NCBI RefSeq assembly: GCF_047501535.1
Contig: NZ_JAZDRJ010000004.1
Span: 62,001 to 126,000 of the forward strand
Length of the DNA stretch: 64,000 nt
Direction: 5' to 3'
DNA from: Yanghanlia sp047501535
Lineage (GTDB): Bacteria > Pseudomonadota > Gammaproteobacteria > Burkholderiales > Burkholderiaceae_B
In this document: piece by piece, positions 8,651-17,570 of the stretch
How the letters are laid out: each line of letters opens with the position of its first letter
How positions within the stretch are numbered: position 1 is the first letter of the stretch
Translations under genes and position numbers: made by a program
The notes under the pieces: model-generated
Databases searched by the model: none
Told to the model about the DNA's origin: nothing
Seen by the model: the letters and a program-made list of their open reading frames with translations, nothing else

Positions 8651-10297
8651 ATGTCCGCAAAACAAGTTTATTTTGGTGACGACGCCCGTACCCGCATCAT
8701 CCGCGGCGTCAACACTCTGGCCAACGCTGTTAAGACCACTCTGGGCCCCAAAGGCCGCAACGTGGTGCTGGACCGCTCCTTCGGTGCACCGACTGTCACC
8801 AAGGATGGTGTGTCGGTTGCTAAGGAAATCGAACTGAAAGACAAGTTCGAGAACATCGGCGCTCAGTTGGTGAAAGAAGTTGCAGCCAAGACTTCCGACA
8901 ACGCTGGTGACGGTACCACTACCGCTACCGTGCTGGCTCAGGCCATTGTTGAAGAAGGCCTGAAGTACGTTGCCGCCGGCATCAACCCCATGGACCTCAA
9001 GCGTGGTATCGACAAGGCCGTTGGCGTTGCTGTCAGCGAGCTGCAGAAGATCTCCAAGCCTTGCACCACCAGCAAGGAAATCGCTCAGGTTGGTTCCATC
9101 TCTGCTAACAGCGATGCATCCATCGGCAAGATCATTTCCGACGCCATGGACAAGGTTGGCAAGGAAGGCGTGATCACCGTTGAAGACGGCAAGTCGCTCG
9201 AAAACGAACTGGACGTCGTGGAAGGCATGCAGTTCGACCGTGGCTACCTGTCGCCCTACTTCATCAACAACCCGGACAAGCAAGTTGCTGTCCTGGATGA
9301 TCCGTACATCCTGATCCACGACAAGAAGATCAGCAACATCCGCGATCTGCTGCCCATCCTGGAGCAAGTCGCTAAGGACAGCCGTCCGCTGCTAATCGTG
9401 GCTGAAGACGTTGAAGGCGAAGCCCTGGCAACCCTGGTTGTGAACAACATCCGTGGCATCCTGAAGACCACTGCTGTTAAGGCTCCTGGCTTCGGCGACC
9501 GCCGCAAGGCCATGCTGGAAGACATCGCCATCCTGACCGGCGGTACTGTTATCTCCGAAGAGACCGGCATGTCGCTCGAAAGCGTTACGCTCGACCAGCT
9601 GGGTCAAGCCAAGCGCATCGAAGTGGCCAAGGAAACCACCACCATCATCGATGGTAGCGGTGATGCCAAGTCCATCGAAGCTCGCGTTAAGCAAATCCGC
9701 GTTCAGATCGAAGAAGCCACTTCCGATTACGACCGCGAGAAGCTGCAAGAGCGTGTTGCCAAGCTGGCAGGCGGCGTAGCCGTCATCCGCGTCGGTGCTG
9801 CAACCGAAGTGGAAATGAAGGAGAAGAAGGCCCGCGTTGAAGACGCTCTGCACGCCACCCGCGCTGCTGTGGAAGAAGGTATTGTTCCTGGCGGCGGCGT
9901 AGCCCTGATTCGTGCCAAGAAGGCTGTTGCCGAACTGACCGGCGACAACCCCGATCAGGACGCAGGTATCAAGCTGATTCTGCGTGCCATCGAAGCGCCC
10001 CTGCGCACCATCGTTTCCAACGCAGGCGAAGAGCCCAGCGTGGTGGTCAACCGTGTGGCGGAAGGCGAAGGCAACTTCGGCTACAACGCTGCGACCGACG
10101 AGTACGGCGATCTGGTTGAGCAAGGCGTTCTGGACCCCACCAAGGTCACCCGCACTGCTCTGCAAAACGCTGCTTCCGTCGCCAGCCTGCTGCTGACCAC
10201 TGAAGTTGCCGTGGCTGAAATCGTTGACGACAAGGCCGCACCCGCAATGCCCGACATGGGCGGCATGGGTGGTATGGGCGGCATGGGCGGTTTCTAA
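8651..10297 (+). CDS. groEL: Chaperonin GroEL
   Basis: Chaperonin of 548 residues, the usual length, that folds proteins in a double ring with ATP. The ATP-binding DGTTTATVLAQ motif and the apical and equatorial domains are complete, and the C-terminus carries the normal GGM repeats (MGGMGGMGGMGGF). The ribosome site AAGGAAA precedes the ATG. Codon use is strongly biased (AAG, CTG, GTT, ATC), as expected for a highly expressed gene. Confidence 0.98.
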   Translation: MSAKQVYFGDDARTRIIRGVNTLANAVKTTLGPKGRNVVLDRSFGAPTVTKDGVSVAKEIELKDKFENIGAQLVKEVAAKTSDNAGDGTTTATVLAQAIVEEGLKYVAAGINPMDLKRGIDKAVGVAVSELQKISKPCTTSKEIAQVGSISANSDASIGKIISDAMDKVGKEGVITVEDGKSLENELDVVEGMQFDRGYLSPYFINNPDKQVAVLDDPYILIHDKKISNIRDLLPILEQVAKDSRPLLIVAEDVEGEALATLVVNNIRGILKTTAVKAPGFGDRRKAMLEDIAILTGGTVISEETGMSLESVTLDQLGQAKRIEVAKETTTIIDGSGDAKSIEARVKQIRVQIEEATSDYDREKLQERVAKLAGGVAVIRVGAATEVEMKEKKARVEDALHATRAAVEEGIVPGGGVALIRAKKAVAELTGDNPDQDAGIKLILRAIEAPLRTIVSNAGEEPSVVVNRVAEGEGNFGYNAATDEYGDLVEQGVLDPTKVTRTALQNAASVASLLLTTEVAVAEIVDDKAAPAMPDMGGMGGMGGMGGF

Positions 10298-10322
10298 GCC
10301 GGCTATCAGCCAATACCCCTCG

Positions 10323-10407
10323 CCAGACATCTGTCTGGTGCTCAGGGCGGCGCTTTCGGGCGCTGCCCTGTACAAAACCGGGCAGCTTCACGCTGACCCG
10401 GTTTTTT
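10323..10407 (+). terminator. Three hairpins in a row after groEL, ending in an intrinsic terminator
   Basis: Hairpin 1 is CCAGACA/TGTCTGG (10323-10338). Hairpin 2 pairs 10343-10353 with 10360-10370 (CAGGGCGGCGC with GCGCTGCCCTG, one G-U pair). Hairpin 3 is AAAACCGGG...CCCGGTTTT (10374-10404) with an inner CAGC/GCTG stem and a T run to 10407. The third is a clear rho-independent terminator; the first two may protect the 3' end of the groESL mRNA. Confidence 0.85.
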
Positions 10408-10468
10408 TGCCGACAAGCCATAGCATGGCATAATCGGCAGCACCTCTCTCCCCAGCCTCGTTGCTCAT

Positions 10469-11284
10469 ATGAAATTCAAAGAAAAGCTCAATGCCGCCTG
10501 GGCCCGTTCCGGTTCAATGCTCATGGTCGGCCTGGATCCCGACCCCGCGCGTTTTCCTGCCGATTTGCAGGGCCGTCCGGATTCTGTATTCGAATTCTGT
10601 CGGGAAATTGTCGATGCCACCGCCCCTTATGTCTGTGGCTTCAAGCCCCAGATCGCTTACTTCTCAGCGCTGGGGGCCGAAGAACACCTGGAAGCCTTGT
10701 GTCGCCATATACGGGAAAATCATCCTGAGTTACCTTTGATCCTCGACGCCAAACGTGGAGACATTGGATCTACGGCCGAACAGTATGCCTGGGAGGCCTA
10801 TGAACGTTATGGCGCCGATGCGGTCACGGTCAACCCGTACATGGGTCATGACAGTGTCACCCCTTACCTGGAATGGCGCGATCGGGGCATCATTGTGTTG
10901 TGCCGCACCTCCAACCCCGGCGGTTCCGACTTGCAATTCATTGAAGACCGCGACGGCACACCGCTCTACCTGCGAGTGGCTTCCATGGTGGCGGAAAAAT
11001 GGGATACCAACGGCCAATGCGGCCTGGTGGTGGGTGCGACCTTTCCTCAGGAAATCGCCAAAGTGCGCGCGCGGGTGGGCGACATGCCCTTGCTGATCCC
11101 CGGCATTGGCGCCCAGGGCGGCAGCATTCCCGACACCGTTAAAGCCGGGCGCGATAGCCGCTCCACCGGTATGATGATTAATTCCTCACGCGCCATTCTG
11201 TATGCCGACAGCGGCGAGAACTGGCGCGAAGCCGCCGCTACGGCAGCCCGCGAAACGCGCGATGCGATCAATGCGGTGACGTAA
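10469..11284 (+). CDS. pyrF: Orotidine-5'-phosphate decarboxylase (type 2)
   Basis: Last step of de novo UMP synthesis: decarboxylation of OMP. It has 271 residues, the length of the longer type 2 enzymes. The catalytic motif LILDAKRGDIGST spans about residues 90-102, with Lys95 and the two aspartates in place. The region VNPYMGHDSVTPYL and the C-terminal NSSRAILYA are also typical. It is transcribed alone after the groEL terminator and converges on the acyl-CoA ligase gene. Confidence 0.96.
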   Translation: MKFKEKLNAAWARSGSMLMVGLDPDPARFPADLQGRPDSVFEFCREIVDATAPYVCGFKPQIAYFSALGAEEHLEALCRHIRENHPELPLILDAKRGDIGSTAEQYAWEAYERYGADAVTVNPYMGHDSVTPYLEWRDRGIIVLCRTSNPGGSDLQFIEDRDGTPLYLRVASMVAEKWDTNGQCGLVVGATFPQEIAKVRARVGDMPLLIPGIGAQGGSIPDTVKAGRDSRSTGMMINSSRAILYADSGENWREAAATAARETRDAINAVT

Positions 11285-11309
11285 TACACAAGGGCGGTGG
11301 TGTTGGCGT

Positions 11310-13199
11310 TTAGGCCTGCTGCACCACCCTCACATCCGCGCCGATGAACCGCACTTCGCGCTGCAGTCCCGCCAGCTCCTGGTCTGACACTGTGAAGTGC
11401 GGGTCGTGCAATGTAAAGCCAAGGCTGGCCTCGAATTTTATGTTCGGCCATTCTGACTCTGCCACACCCTTTTGCCGCATCAACGCCTGAACGATGTTTT
11501 CCAGGTAACGGGATTTGGCGATATCGCGCAACCCAGGCTTGAAGATCTTGCCCACATTGGTCATGGGCAAACTGGGCAAGATTTCTACATAACGGGGGCG
11601 GGCGGGTGGTTCGTCAACATGACTGGCAGCATGGGCGCGCAACTCTTCGGCACTGGCCCATGCGCCCTTCTTGAGCGTGACAAAAGCGACGGGCACTTCG
11701 CCCGCGTATGGATCGGGGGCGCCCACCGCAGCGCTGGAATTCACCGCTGGGTGGCTGTCGAGCGCCTGCTCAATCACCTGAGGGTCGATGTTGTGGCCGC
11801 TGCGTATGATGAGGTCCTTAGCTCTGCCTTGCAACTTCAGCAAACCCTCGGTCGAAAGCGCACCGATATCCCCAGTAATCAGCCAGCCATCGTCTGTTAA
11901 ATAAGTCTGTCGATCAATATTTCCCAGATAGCCCTGAAAGATATTCGGCGACCTGAACTGCACCATGCCGCTTTCGTGCGGGGCGGCCTCCTGCGCACTC
12001 GGCTGTCCATTAGCATCGAGCTTCATAATACGGAGTTGCGAATGCGGCAACCGCAGACCCACAGAGCCTGCCTGTGCCTCTAGGCCCGGCGGAGTAATAG
12101 TGGAAATCCCTGTCATTTCGGTCATGCCCAGGCTTTCGTGAACACGAAAGCCTGTGTGCTGTTTGAACCGCTGTGCCAACTCTGGACTCAAAGGGGATGC
12201 ACCAGTACGGAAATAGCGAATAGACGATGTATCGGCACCCGCCGGATCCACCTCAAGCAATGCGGCCAGAACAGTGGGCACGGCTGACATGACAGTCGGG
12301 CGCCATGTCTCTACCAGTCGCCAGAAATGATTGATGACATCTTTGTTGCGAAACAGCCCTGCGGTGGGAATGACGACCTCGGCCCCCGCCGAAAAGCACG
12401 CCAAAGCGCCGGGCAGCACACCCGCCACATGAAACAAAGGATAGCCATTGATGGCACAATCAGTTGGGCTCAGTCCCTGCATTTGCACACTCGCCCATGC
12501 TGTATAGACTTGCCCCGCATGGGTATGCACGGCCAGCTTGGGCGAGCCTGTGGTGCCGCCAGTGTGGAAGTAGGCCGCCACATCTTGAGGTTGTATCTGA
12601 CGCCCCGAAAGCAGTCTATCCCCAGGTTGTTGATCGGCCAGTTTATTCAAACTGCTTACCTGTGCAGCGATGTCTGATGTATCAGGAGTGCGTCCCTCAT
12701 GGCTCACATACAGAATATGACGAATATCAGCGTCCAATCGAGCAAGTTTTCTCCAGATTCCCGCATCATCATCATCCGCCCAGGCAATGAGTACTTTCGC
12801 ACCCGTTGCTTTGATCAAGGAAGACAGTTTTTCCACCGTCAACAATGGGTTCAGCGGTTGCACAATACCTGCAGCCTCGCCACCCCACAAAGCAAAATGA
12901 TATTCTGCACAGCCTGGCAGCAAGATGCCGATAGCATCTCGCGGTCCCACTCCCAACCCATGTAACGTATTGGCGATCTGATTGATTCTGGCTAGCAATG
13001 CCGCATAGGTATACCGTTCAACAGGAAGCTCGCCACGCGCATCGGGTAGAAATGTCAGGGCTACACCTTCACCATTTTCACGGGCGGACGCCTGGAATAA
13101 TTCATAAGTGGAACGGGCTTGTATCAGGGCAGATAAAGGGGTCTGCTCGATAGCTTCCACATCAGCAAGTGTGCGAACGGGACGAACGGGACGGAACAT
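11310..13199 (-). CDS. AMP-forming acyl-CoA synthetase
   Basis: ANL-superfamily ligase of 629 residues that activates a carboxylic acid to its CoA thioester through an acyl-adenylate. The P-loop YFHTGGTTGSPKLAVHTH lies at residues 210-227, the adenylate motif is ESLGMTEMTG, and the hinge and ribose-binding segment reads WLITGDIGAL...GRAKDLIIRSGHNI. The C-terminal lysine region TNVGKIFKPGLRD is present. The ATG at 13199 was chosen because family similarity begins soon after it. It is in the same direction as a nitronate monooxygenase-like gene and a Bug protein, so it may activate the acid that the Bug protein binds; the substrate is unknown. Confidence 0.9.
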   Translation of the reverse strand: MFRPVRPVRTLADVEAIEQTPLSALIQARSTYELFQASARENGEGVALTFLPDARGELPVERYTYAALLARINQIANTLHGLGVGPRDAIGILLPGCAEYHFALWGGEAAGIVQPLNPLLTVEKLSSLIKATGAKVLIAWADDDDAGIWRKLARLDADIRHILYVSHEGRTPDTSDIAAQVSSLNKLADQQPGDRLLSGRQIQPQDVAAYFHTGGTTGSPKLAVHTHAGQVYTAWASVQMQGLSPTDCAINGYPLFHVAGVLPGALACFSAGAEVVIPTAGLFRNKDVINHFWRLVETWRPTVMSAVPTVLAALLEVDPAGADTSSIRYFRTGASPLSPELAQRFKQHTGFRVHESLGMTEMTGISTITPPGLEAQAGSVGLRLPHSQLRIMKLDANGQPSAQEAAPHESGMVQFRSPNIFQGYLGNIDRQTYLTDDGWLITGDIGALSTEGLLKLQGRAKDLIIRSGHNIDPQVIEQALDSHPAVNSSAAVGAPDPYAGEVPVAFVTLKKGAWASAEELRAHAASHVDEPPARPRYVEILPSLPMTNVGKIFKPGLRDIAKSRYLENIVQALMRQKGVAESEWPNIKFEASLGFTLHDPHFTVSDQELAGLQREVRFIGADVRVVQQA

Positions 13200-13269
13200 T
13201 AGAATCTCAGCAACAGCGCAGACCTCACCAAGGCCGACCTTAACAGCGAGGCGCTGCGCACGATCTACA

Positions 13270-14265
13270 TTAAACGGCTTCGACTGCCTCTGCTTCAGGG
13301 AACAGGCTACGGCCACGCTCGAACGCTTCACGGCACTCTTGCACCATACGCTCAATGAGTTCCTGGCACGTGGGAATGTCGTCTATCAGCCCCACGCATT
13401 GCCCCGCTGCAATCACGGCATCATCAAAACGGCCGGATTCCAAAGCAGCCTTGCCTCGCACGCCCGTCACCAAATGGCGTAAATCTTCGAACTGACAACC
13501 GCCGTCCTGCTGCTCAAGCGCGACAACCTCCTCGGTGACGGGGTTACGCAAGGCACGTACCGTGTTGCGTAGGCTGCGCATCACCAGTTGCGTATCAGTT
13601 TCGCCCGCGCGCAGCAAAGCCTGCTTGATGTCTTCATGGATGGGGGCTTCCATTGTGGCAAGGAAACGGGTGCCCATATTGACGCCTTCTGCACCCAGCG
13701 CCATCGCGGCCGCCATCCCTGCACCCGTAGCGATACCGCCCGATGCGACAACGGGCACGCTCAATGCGCGCACTGCCATAGGAATGAGCACCAGCCCAGG
13801 CACATCGTCTTCGCCAGGGTGGCCAGCGCACTCAAAACCGTCGATGGAGATGACATCTACACCCGCGCGCTGCGCCGACAGCGCATGACGCACAGACGTG
13901 CATTTGTGCACGACCTTGATGCCGGCTTCTTTCAGGCGACCCAGGTATTTCACCGGGTTGTTGCCTGCAGTTTCCACGATTTTGATGCCTTGCCCGATGA
14001 TGGCGTCGATATACTCATCGTAAGGCGGCGGCGTCTGTGTAGGGAGGAAAGTCAGGTTCACAGCAATGGGCGCATCCGTCAGTTCCAGCGTGCGGCCAAT
14101 TTCCTGATACAAGCTTTCAGGCGTGGGTTGGGTCAGTGCGGTCAGCACACCCAGCCCCCCGGCATTGGACACAGCAGCCACCAACTGGCTGCGCCCCACC
14201 CACTGCATGCCCCCTTGAATAATGGGGTAGCGTATGCCAAGCAGTTCGGTAATGCGTGTTCTCAT
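13270..14265 (-). CDS. Nitronate monooxygenase-like FMN enzyme
   Basis: 2-nitropropane dioxygenase/enoyl-ACP-reductase-II-like TIM barrel of 331 residues that binds FMN. It starts TELLGIRYPIIQGGMQWV and contains VVHKCTSVRHALSAQRAGVD, DGFECAGHPGEDDV (with the conserved His) and VVASGGIATGAGMAAAMALG. Class I nitronate monooxygenases share this fold, but many relatives act on other substrates. The ATG at 14265 has an AGGAAA site; the one at 14277 does not. It lies between the acyl-CoA ligase and the Bug protein on the same strand, so a role in the catabolism of an imported acid is plausible. Confidence 0.88.
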   Translation of the reverse strand: MRTRITELLGIRYPIIQGGMQWVGRSQLVAAVSNAGGLGVLTALTQPTPESLYQEIGRTLELTDAPIAVNLTFLPTQTPPPYDEYIDAIIGQGIKIVETAGNNPVKYLGRLKEAGIKVVHKCTSVRHALSAQRAGVDVISIDGFECAGHPGEDDVPGLVLIPMAVRALSVPVVASGGIATGAGMAAAMALGAEGVNMGTRFLATMEAPIHEDIKQALLRAGETDTQLVMRSLRNTVRALRNPVTEEVVALEQQDGGCQFEDLRHLVTGVRGKAALESGRFDDAVIAAGQCVGLIDDIPTCQELIERMVQECREAFERGRSLFPEAEAVEAV

Positions 14266-14303
14266 GATTTTCCTCATAGGTTTTTCGACAATTCAAGCGC
14301 CGT

Positions 14304-15293
14304 TTATTTACCGCCCATATCGTTATCTCGAATCACTTCGCCCCAACGTGAGAAATCCGACTCAAGCAATTCATGCGTTTTCTCAGGCGTCAGGAAGGCG
14401 GGCAGGATGCCGATCTGGTCAAAGCGTGCGGCCAGCTCTTCGCTGGCCAGAATCTCACGAGATTCCTCGCTCAACCGGTCAATGATATCTTGCGGCGTAC
14501 CTTTGGGAGCAAGCACCCCCCCCCATGACGAAGCCTCATAGCCACCAAACCCCTGTTCTGCCATTGTGGGCACATCGGGCAGCACCTTCACGCGCTCGGG
14601 CGTTCCCACGGCTACCGCATTGATGCGGCCTGCTTTGATCTGTGGCAACGCAGTGACCATGTCGGCGTAAATCACCGGCACTACCCCACCCACGGTATCC
14701 CGCATGGCGGGTGCACTGCCCTTATATGCCACATGCTCCATATTGGTGAGCTTTCGGGATTTCATCAGCTCCATACTCAAATGACCCGAACTTCCGGTAC
14801 CGGAGCTTGTATACATCAGAGCAGGATCAGCCTTGCTGGAGGTATCAAACAGTTCCTGCAATGTCTTTACTTCCGGTAACTCATTGGGGTTCACCGCTAT
14901 GACATTCGGCAGGTCGTAGATCTTCGTAACGGGCGCAAAGTCGTTGGCCGGGTCAAAGTTGATGGTCTCGAAGAAATGGGGCGCCAAAATCGTGGGGGTC
15001 ACAATCATCATGAGCGTGTGACCGTCTGGCACTGCATTCAGGAATTGTCCGGCAGCGACAGCTCCGGACGCTCCTGGTTTATTCTCCACCACAATAACGC
15101 TTCCCAGACGTTTCCCCAACTCATCGGCATACACCCGAGCGGCGGAATCCGTAGGGCCACCAGCCGGAAACGGCACAACCAGCCGGATGGGCTGAGACGG
15201 CCATTCAGCTGCTTGAGAATTGTGAGCAAATGCAAAAACGCTCGCAGCCAACAGGCTGGAAATACGGAATATATTCGAACTGAAACGAGCCAT
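14304..15293 (-). CDS. Tripartite tricarboxylate transporter substrate-binding protein (Bug family)
   Basis: Periplasmic binding protein of 329 residues. Residues 1-28 form a signal peptide (SSLLAASVFAFAHNSQAA). The mature protein starts with the family signature WPSQPIRLVVPFPAGGPTDSAAR and continues with VVENKPGASGAVAAGQF. Bug proteins bind carboxylates and either feed a TctAB membrane pair or act as sensors. No tctA or tctB is present here, so the transporter partner must be elsewhere. The upstream LysR gene on the same strand may control it. Confidence 0.92.
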   Translation of the reverse strand: MARFSSNIFRISSLLAASVFAFAHNSQAAEWPSQPIRLVVPFPAGGPTDSAARVYADELGKRLGSVIVVENKPGASGAVAAGQFLNAVPDGHTLMMIVTPTILAPHFFETINFDPANDFAPVTKIYDLPNVIAVNPNELPEVKTLQELFDTSSKADPALMYTSSGTGSSGHLSMELMKSRKLTNMEHVAYKGSAPAMRDTVGGVVPVIYADMVTALPQIKAGRINAVAVGTPERVKVLPDVPTMAEQGFGGYEASSWGGVLAPKGTPQDIIDRLSEESREILASEELAARFDQIGILPAFLTPEKTHELLESDFSRWGEVIRDNDMGGK

Positions 15294-15531
15294 TCTGTCT
15301 CCTTGTTTCTGATGTCAGGGTCAGCATTATTTTGTCGGTACTTTTCATTCTAGGGACAAAACCGCCTTCAGCCATTCCTTCTGCGCCTGACATCAAGTTC
15401 GAATTTTTTTGACATGACAGCAAGCTCTTTACTTGCAGTGAAGAGTTCCGGCCACATGGACCAAAGCCTGTCCGCCAACATACTGAGCCGCTGTGGTGGC
15501 GTAATTAAATTTGCCCCGCATGTTCACACTA

Positions 15532-16485
15532 TTAAGGATAAGGTTCACGCCTAGGCTGTTGATCAGAGCCACGTATGGGCCTGGGCAGACCTCTTTTGTC
15601 GAATAGAAAATCAATCAAACCCCGCACCGCCCGAGACTGATAGCGGCTGGGCGAATACAGCAGATACATATGGGCCCGGTCTACCGTCAGCAGGTAGTCG
15701 TCCATGCTGGTAACGACAGTGCCTGCACGAACGTCTTCCTCGACGATGTAATCAGGAACAATGCCCACACCAACCCCACCGACAATGCAATCCCGCAGAT
15801 AAGGAAAACTACGTGACCACAAAGTGGGATGCAAGAGAATTTCATTTTCTTGATCGCCACGCGTAGCCACGACAAGAGGCGTACCCGTAATGCCGCCCGA
15901 TGTGATGACAGGCACTTGTGCAAGCTCATCCAGAGTGTAGGGCATGGTGTGCTTCTCAGCCCATTCTCTGGATGCGCAGACAACATAACGCAGCAGCCCG
16001 AGATCGCGCCCCACCAACATGGGGGGCGGCGTCGACAAGACACTGACCGCAATATCTACGCCATCGCGTATCAGATTATCAATGAAATTTTCGAACCGGA
16101 CCTCCAGCACCACGGCGGGATGCTGTTTTTTAAATTCGATCAACCACTCACCCACCAAGCGATGACCGTAGCCGGTGGGCAAACTCAGCGTCACCCTACC
16201 AGCCAAGCTGCCGCTATCTTGGCTGGCGGCTTCACACAGCTTTGCCGACTCATCAAGAATTGCACAAGCATGCTGATATACGCGTTCCCCGACGTCGGTC
16301 AGTTCATTGCCTTGCGGCGTACGTCTTAGCAACTCAGCGCCCAGGGACTTTTCAAGTTGAGCCAACCGATAACTGACTGTGGCGCGCGACATGTTCAGCG
16401 ATCGAGCCGCCTGGCTCAAATTACCACTATCAACTATCTCAACAAAAACCCCAAGAGAAAGCAGGTCTATTCCAGGCAACCGCAT
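15532..16485 (-). CDS. LysR-family transcriptional regulator
   Basis: LysR regulator of 317 residues. The N-terminal winged helix covers residues 1-65 (FVEIVDSGNLSQAARSLNMS and VSYRLAQLEKSLGAELLRR), followed by a linker helix and a periplasmic-binding-like effector domain from about 95. It is on the same strand as the Bug, nitronate monooxygenase and acyl-CoA ligase genes, separated by about 240 bases that contain no convincing gene. It most likely controls that cluster in response to its substrate. The last 20 residues are proline- and arginine-rich and may not be conserved. Confidence 0.92.
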   Translation of the reverse strand: MRLPGIDLLSLGVFVEIVDSGNLSQAARSLNMSRATVSYRLAQLEKSLGAELLRRTPQGNELTDVGERVYQHACAILDESAKLCEAASQDSGSLAGRVTLSLPTGYGHRLVGEWLIEFKKQHPAVVLEVRFENFIDNLIRDGVDIAVSVLSTPPPMLVGRDLGLLRYVVCASREWAEKHTMPYTLDELAQVPVITSGGITGTPLVVATRGDQENEILLHPTLWSRSFPYLRDCIVGGVGVGIVPDYIVEEDVRAGTVVTSMDDYLLTVDRAHMYLLYSPSRYQSRAVRGLIDFLFDKRGLPRPIRGSDQQPRREPYP

Positions 16486-16544
16486 AACTAAGACTTTTAA
16501 CTGATGATGACCGTAGATGAATATGCCTTAACCCACACAGCACA

Positions 16545-17048
16545 CTAGCTTGACGGGGTGAAACCCAGTGCCGTGGATAATGCGAATTTCACAGCAGCAG
16601 TGCGCACAGCCTGACGATCACCTTGGAATACCCGGGTTTCAGCGCGGGTCACTACGCCCTGCCCGGCACGCGTCGCAAAGCCGAAACACACCATGCCGAC
16701 CGGCTTTCCTGGTGTTGCGCCATCTGGGCCGGCAATCCCAGTTGTAGAAATGGCCATATGGCTAAGCGGCGCATTAGCGAGAACGCCGGCGGCCATTTCC
16801 ATGGCAGTTTCTTCACTGACCGCACCGAAGCGTTCGAGCGTATCCGCGTGGACATCCAGCAAGTCCTCCTTGGCGGCATTGCTGTATGAAACAATGCCCC
16901 GATCAAACCATTGGCTGGAACCGGGAATGTCTGTCATGGCTGCCGCAAGCAAGCCGCCTGTACATGATTCCGCACATGAGAACATCCAACCTTTGCTGGC
17001 CAGATGTTCCCCCAAGGCACGCGACAATTGGGCAATTTCTTCATTCAT
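16545..17048 (-). CDS. pncC: CinA C-terminal family nicotinamide-nucleotide amidohydrolase
   Basis: Single-domain protein of 167 residues equivalent to the C-terminal domain of CinA, which deamidates NMN to nicotinate mononucleotide in the pyridine nucleotide salvage cycle. The catalytic serine lies in AESCTGGLLAAAMTDIPGSS; VSYSNAAKEDLL and STTGIAGPDGATPGKPVG are typical. The N-terminal molybdopterin-like domain of long CinA proteins is absent, as in E. coli YgaD. The start overlaps the pgpA stop by four bases (ATGA), pointing to translational coupling. Confidence 0.93.
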   Translation of the reverse strand: MNEEIAQLSRALGEHLASKGWMFSCAESCTGGLLAAAMTDIPGSSQWFDRGIVSYSNAAKEDLLDVHADTLERFGAVSEETAMEMAAGVLANAPLSHMAISTTGIAGPDGATPGKPVGMVCFGFATRAGQGVVTRAETRVFQGDRQAVRTAAVKFALSTALGFTPSS

Positions 17049-17569
17049 GAAAAGGCTCCTAGAGCGACCAGAACAGCCATCACCAGCAAACTGTATGCTG
17101 CCGCAAAAACGTCGTCCAGCATGACACCGAAGCCGCCACGCACACGCGCATCAAAGTAGCGCACGGGCTGCGGTTTAGCGATATCAAAAACCCTGAACAA
17201 CACAAATGCCACTGCTTGAGCCGCCAGCATATCGGGCGTCAGCCACAACACCAGCCAGAAAGCGACAACTTCATCCCAGACCATGCCCCCGTGATCGGAA
17301 ACGCCCAGTGCCCGGCCTGTTCGTTCACAGGCCACACACCCAATGCCAAAAGCAATAACCAGCACGGCGAGAATCACCGTATCCGGCCGCCCTTGCAGAA
17401 ACACCACCCATAACAGCCAGGCAAACAGGGTTCCCCATGTGCCGGGCGCCGGCCGCAATAAACCACTGCCAAAGCCAAATGCAATGATGCGCCAAAGGTT
17501 ATGAAACACCCAACTGGGCGGTGGGTTGGCAGAAGGAGAATAATCGGGAGTTTTTTTGAAGTCGCGCAT
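17045..17569 (-). CDS. pgpA: Phosphatidylglycerophosphatase A
   Basis: Inner-membrane phosphatase of 174 residues that converts phosphatidylglycerophosphate to phosphatidylglycerol. It has the typical GSGLLRPAPGTWGTLFAWLLW segment (about 33-53), the acidic site GVSDHGGMVWDEVVAFWLVLW, and the C-terminal KPQPVRYFDARVRGGFGVMLDD. Several hydrophobic helices are visible. I chose the ATG at 17569, one base after the thiL stop; the open frame continues upstream only inside thiL. It is the middle gene of thiL-pgpA-pncC. Confidence 0.94.
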   Translation of the reverse strand: MRDFKKTPDYSPSANPPPSWVFHNLWRIIAFGFGSGLLRPAPGTWGTLFAWLLWVVFLQGRPDTVILAVLVIAFGIGCVACERTGRALGVSDHGGMVWDEVVAFWLVLWLTPDMLAAQAVAFVLFRVFDIAKPQPVRYFDARVRGGFGVMLDDVFAAAYSLLVMAVLVALGAFS

Positions 17570-17570
17570 A

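Noticed and set aside
10258..10294. Repeated GGCATGGGC units at the end of groEL
   Set aside because: Normal Gly-Gly-Met tail of GroEL, not a regulatory or mobile repeat.
9392..10375. Long minus-strand frames opposite groEL and groES
   Set aside because: Antisense shadows caused by the strong codon bias of groESL; the translated sequences are low-complexity His, Gly and Asp runs.
13160..13199. Short direct repeat (ACGGGACGA) at the start of the acyl-CoA ligase gene
   Set aside because: It simply encodes the RPVRPVR stretch at the N-terminus; no sign of a longer tandem array.
15429..15614. A 61-codon minus-strand frame after the LysR gene
   Set aside because: It partly overlaps the end of lysR and has no recognisable motif; it could be a remnant, but nothing supports a gene.
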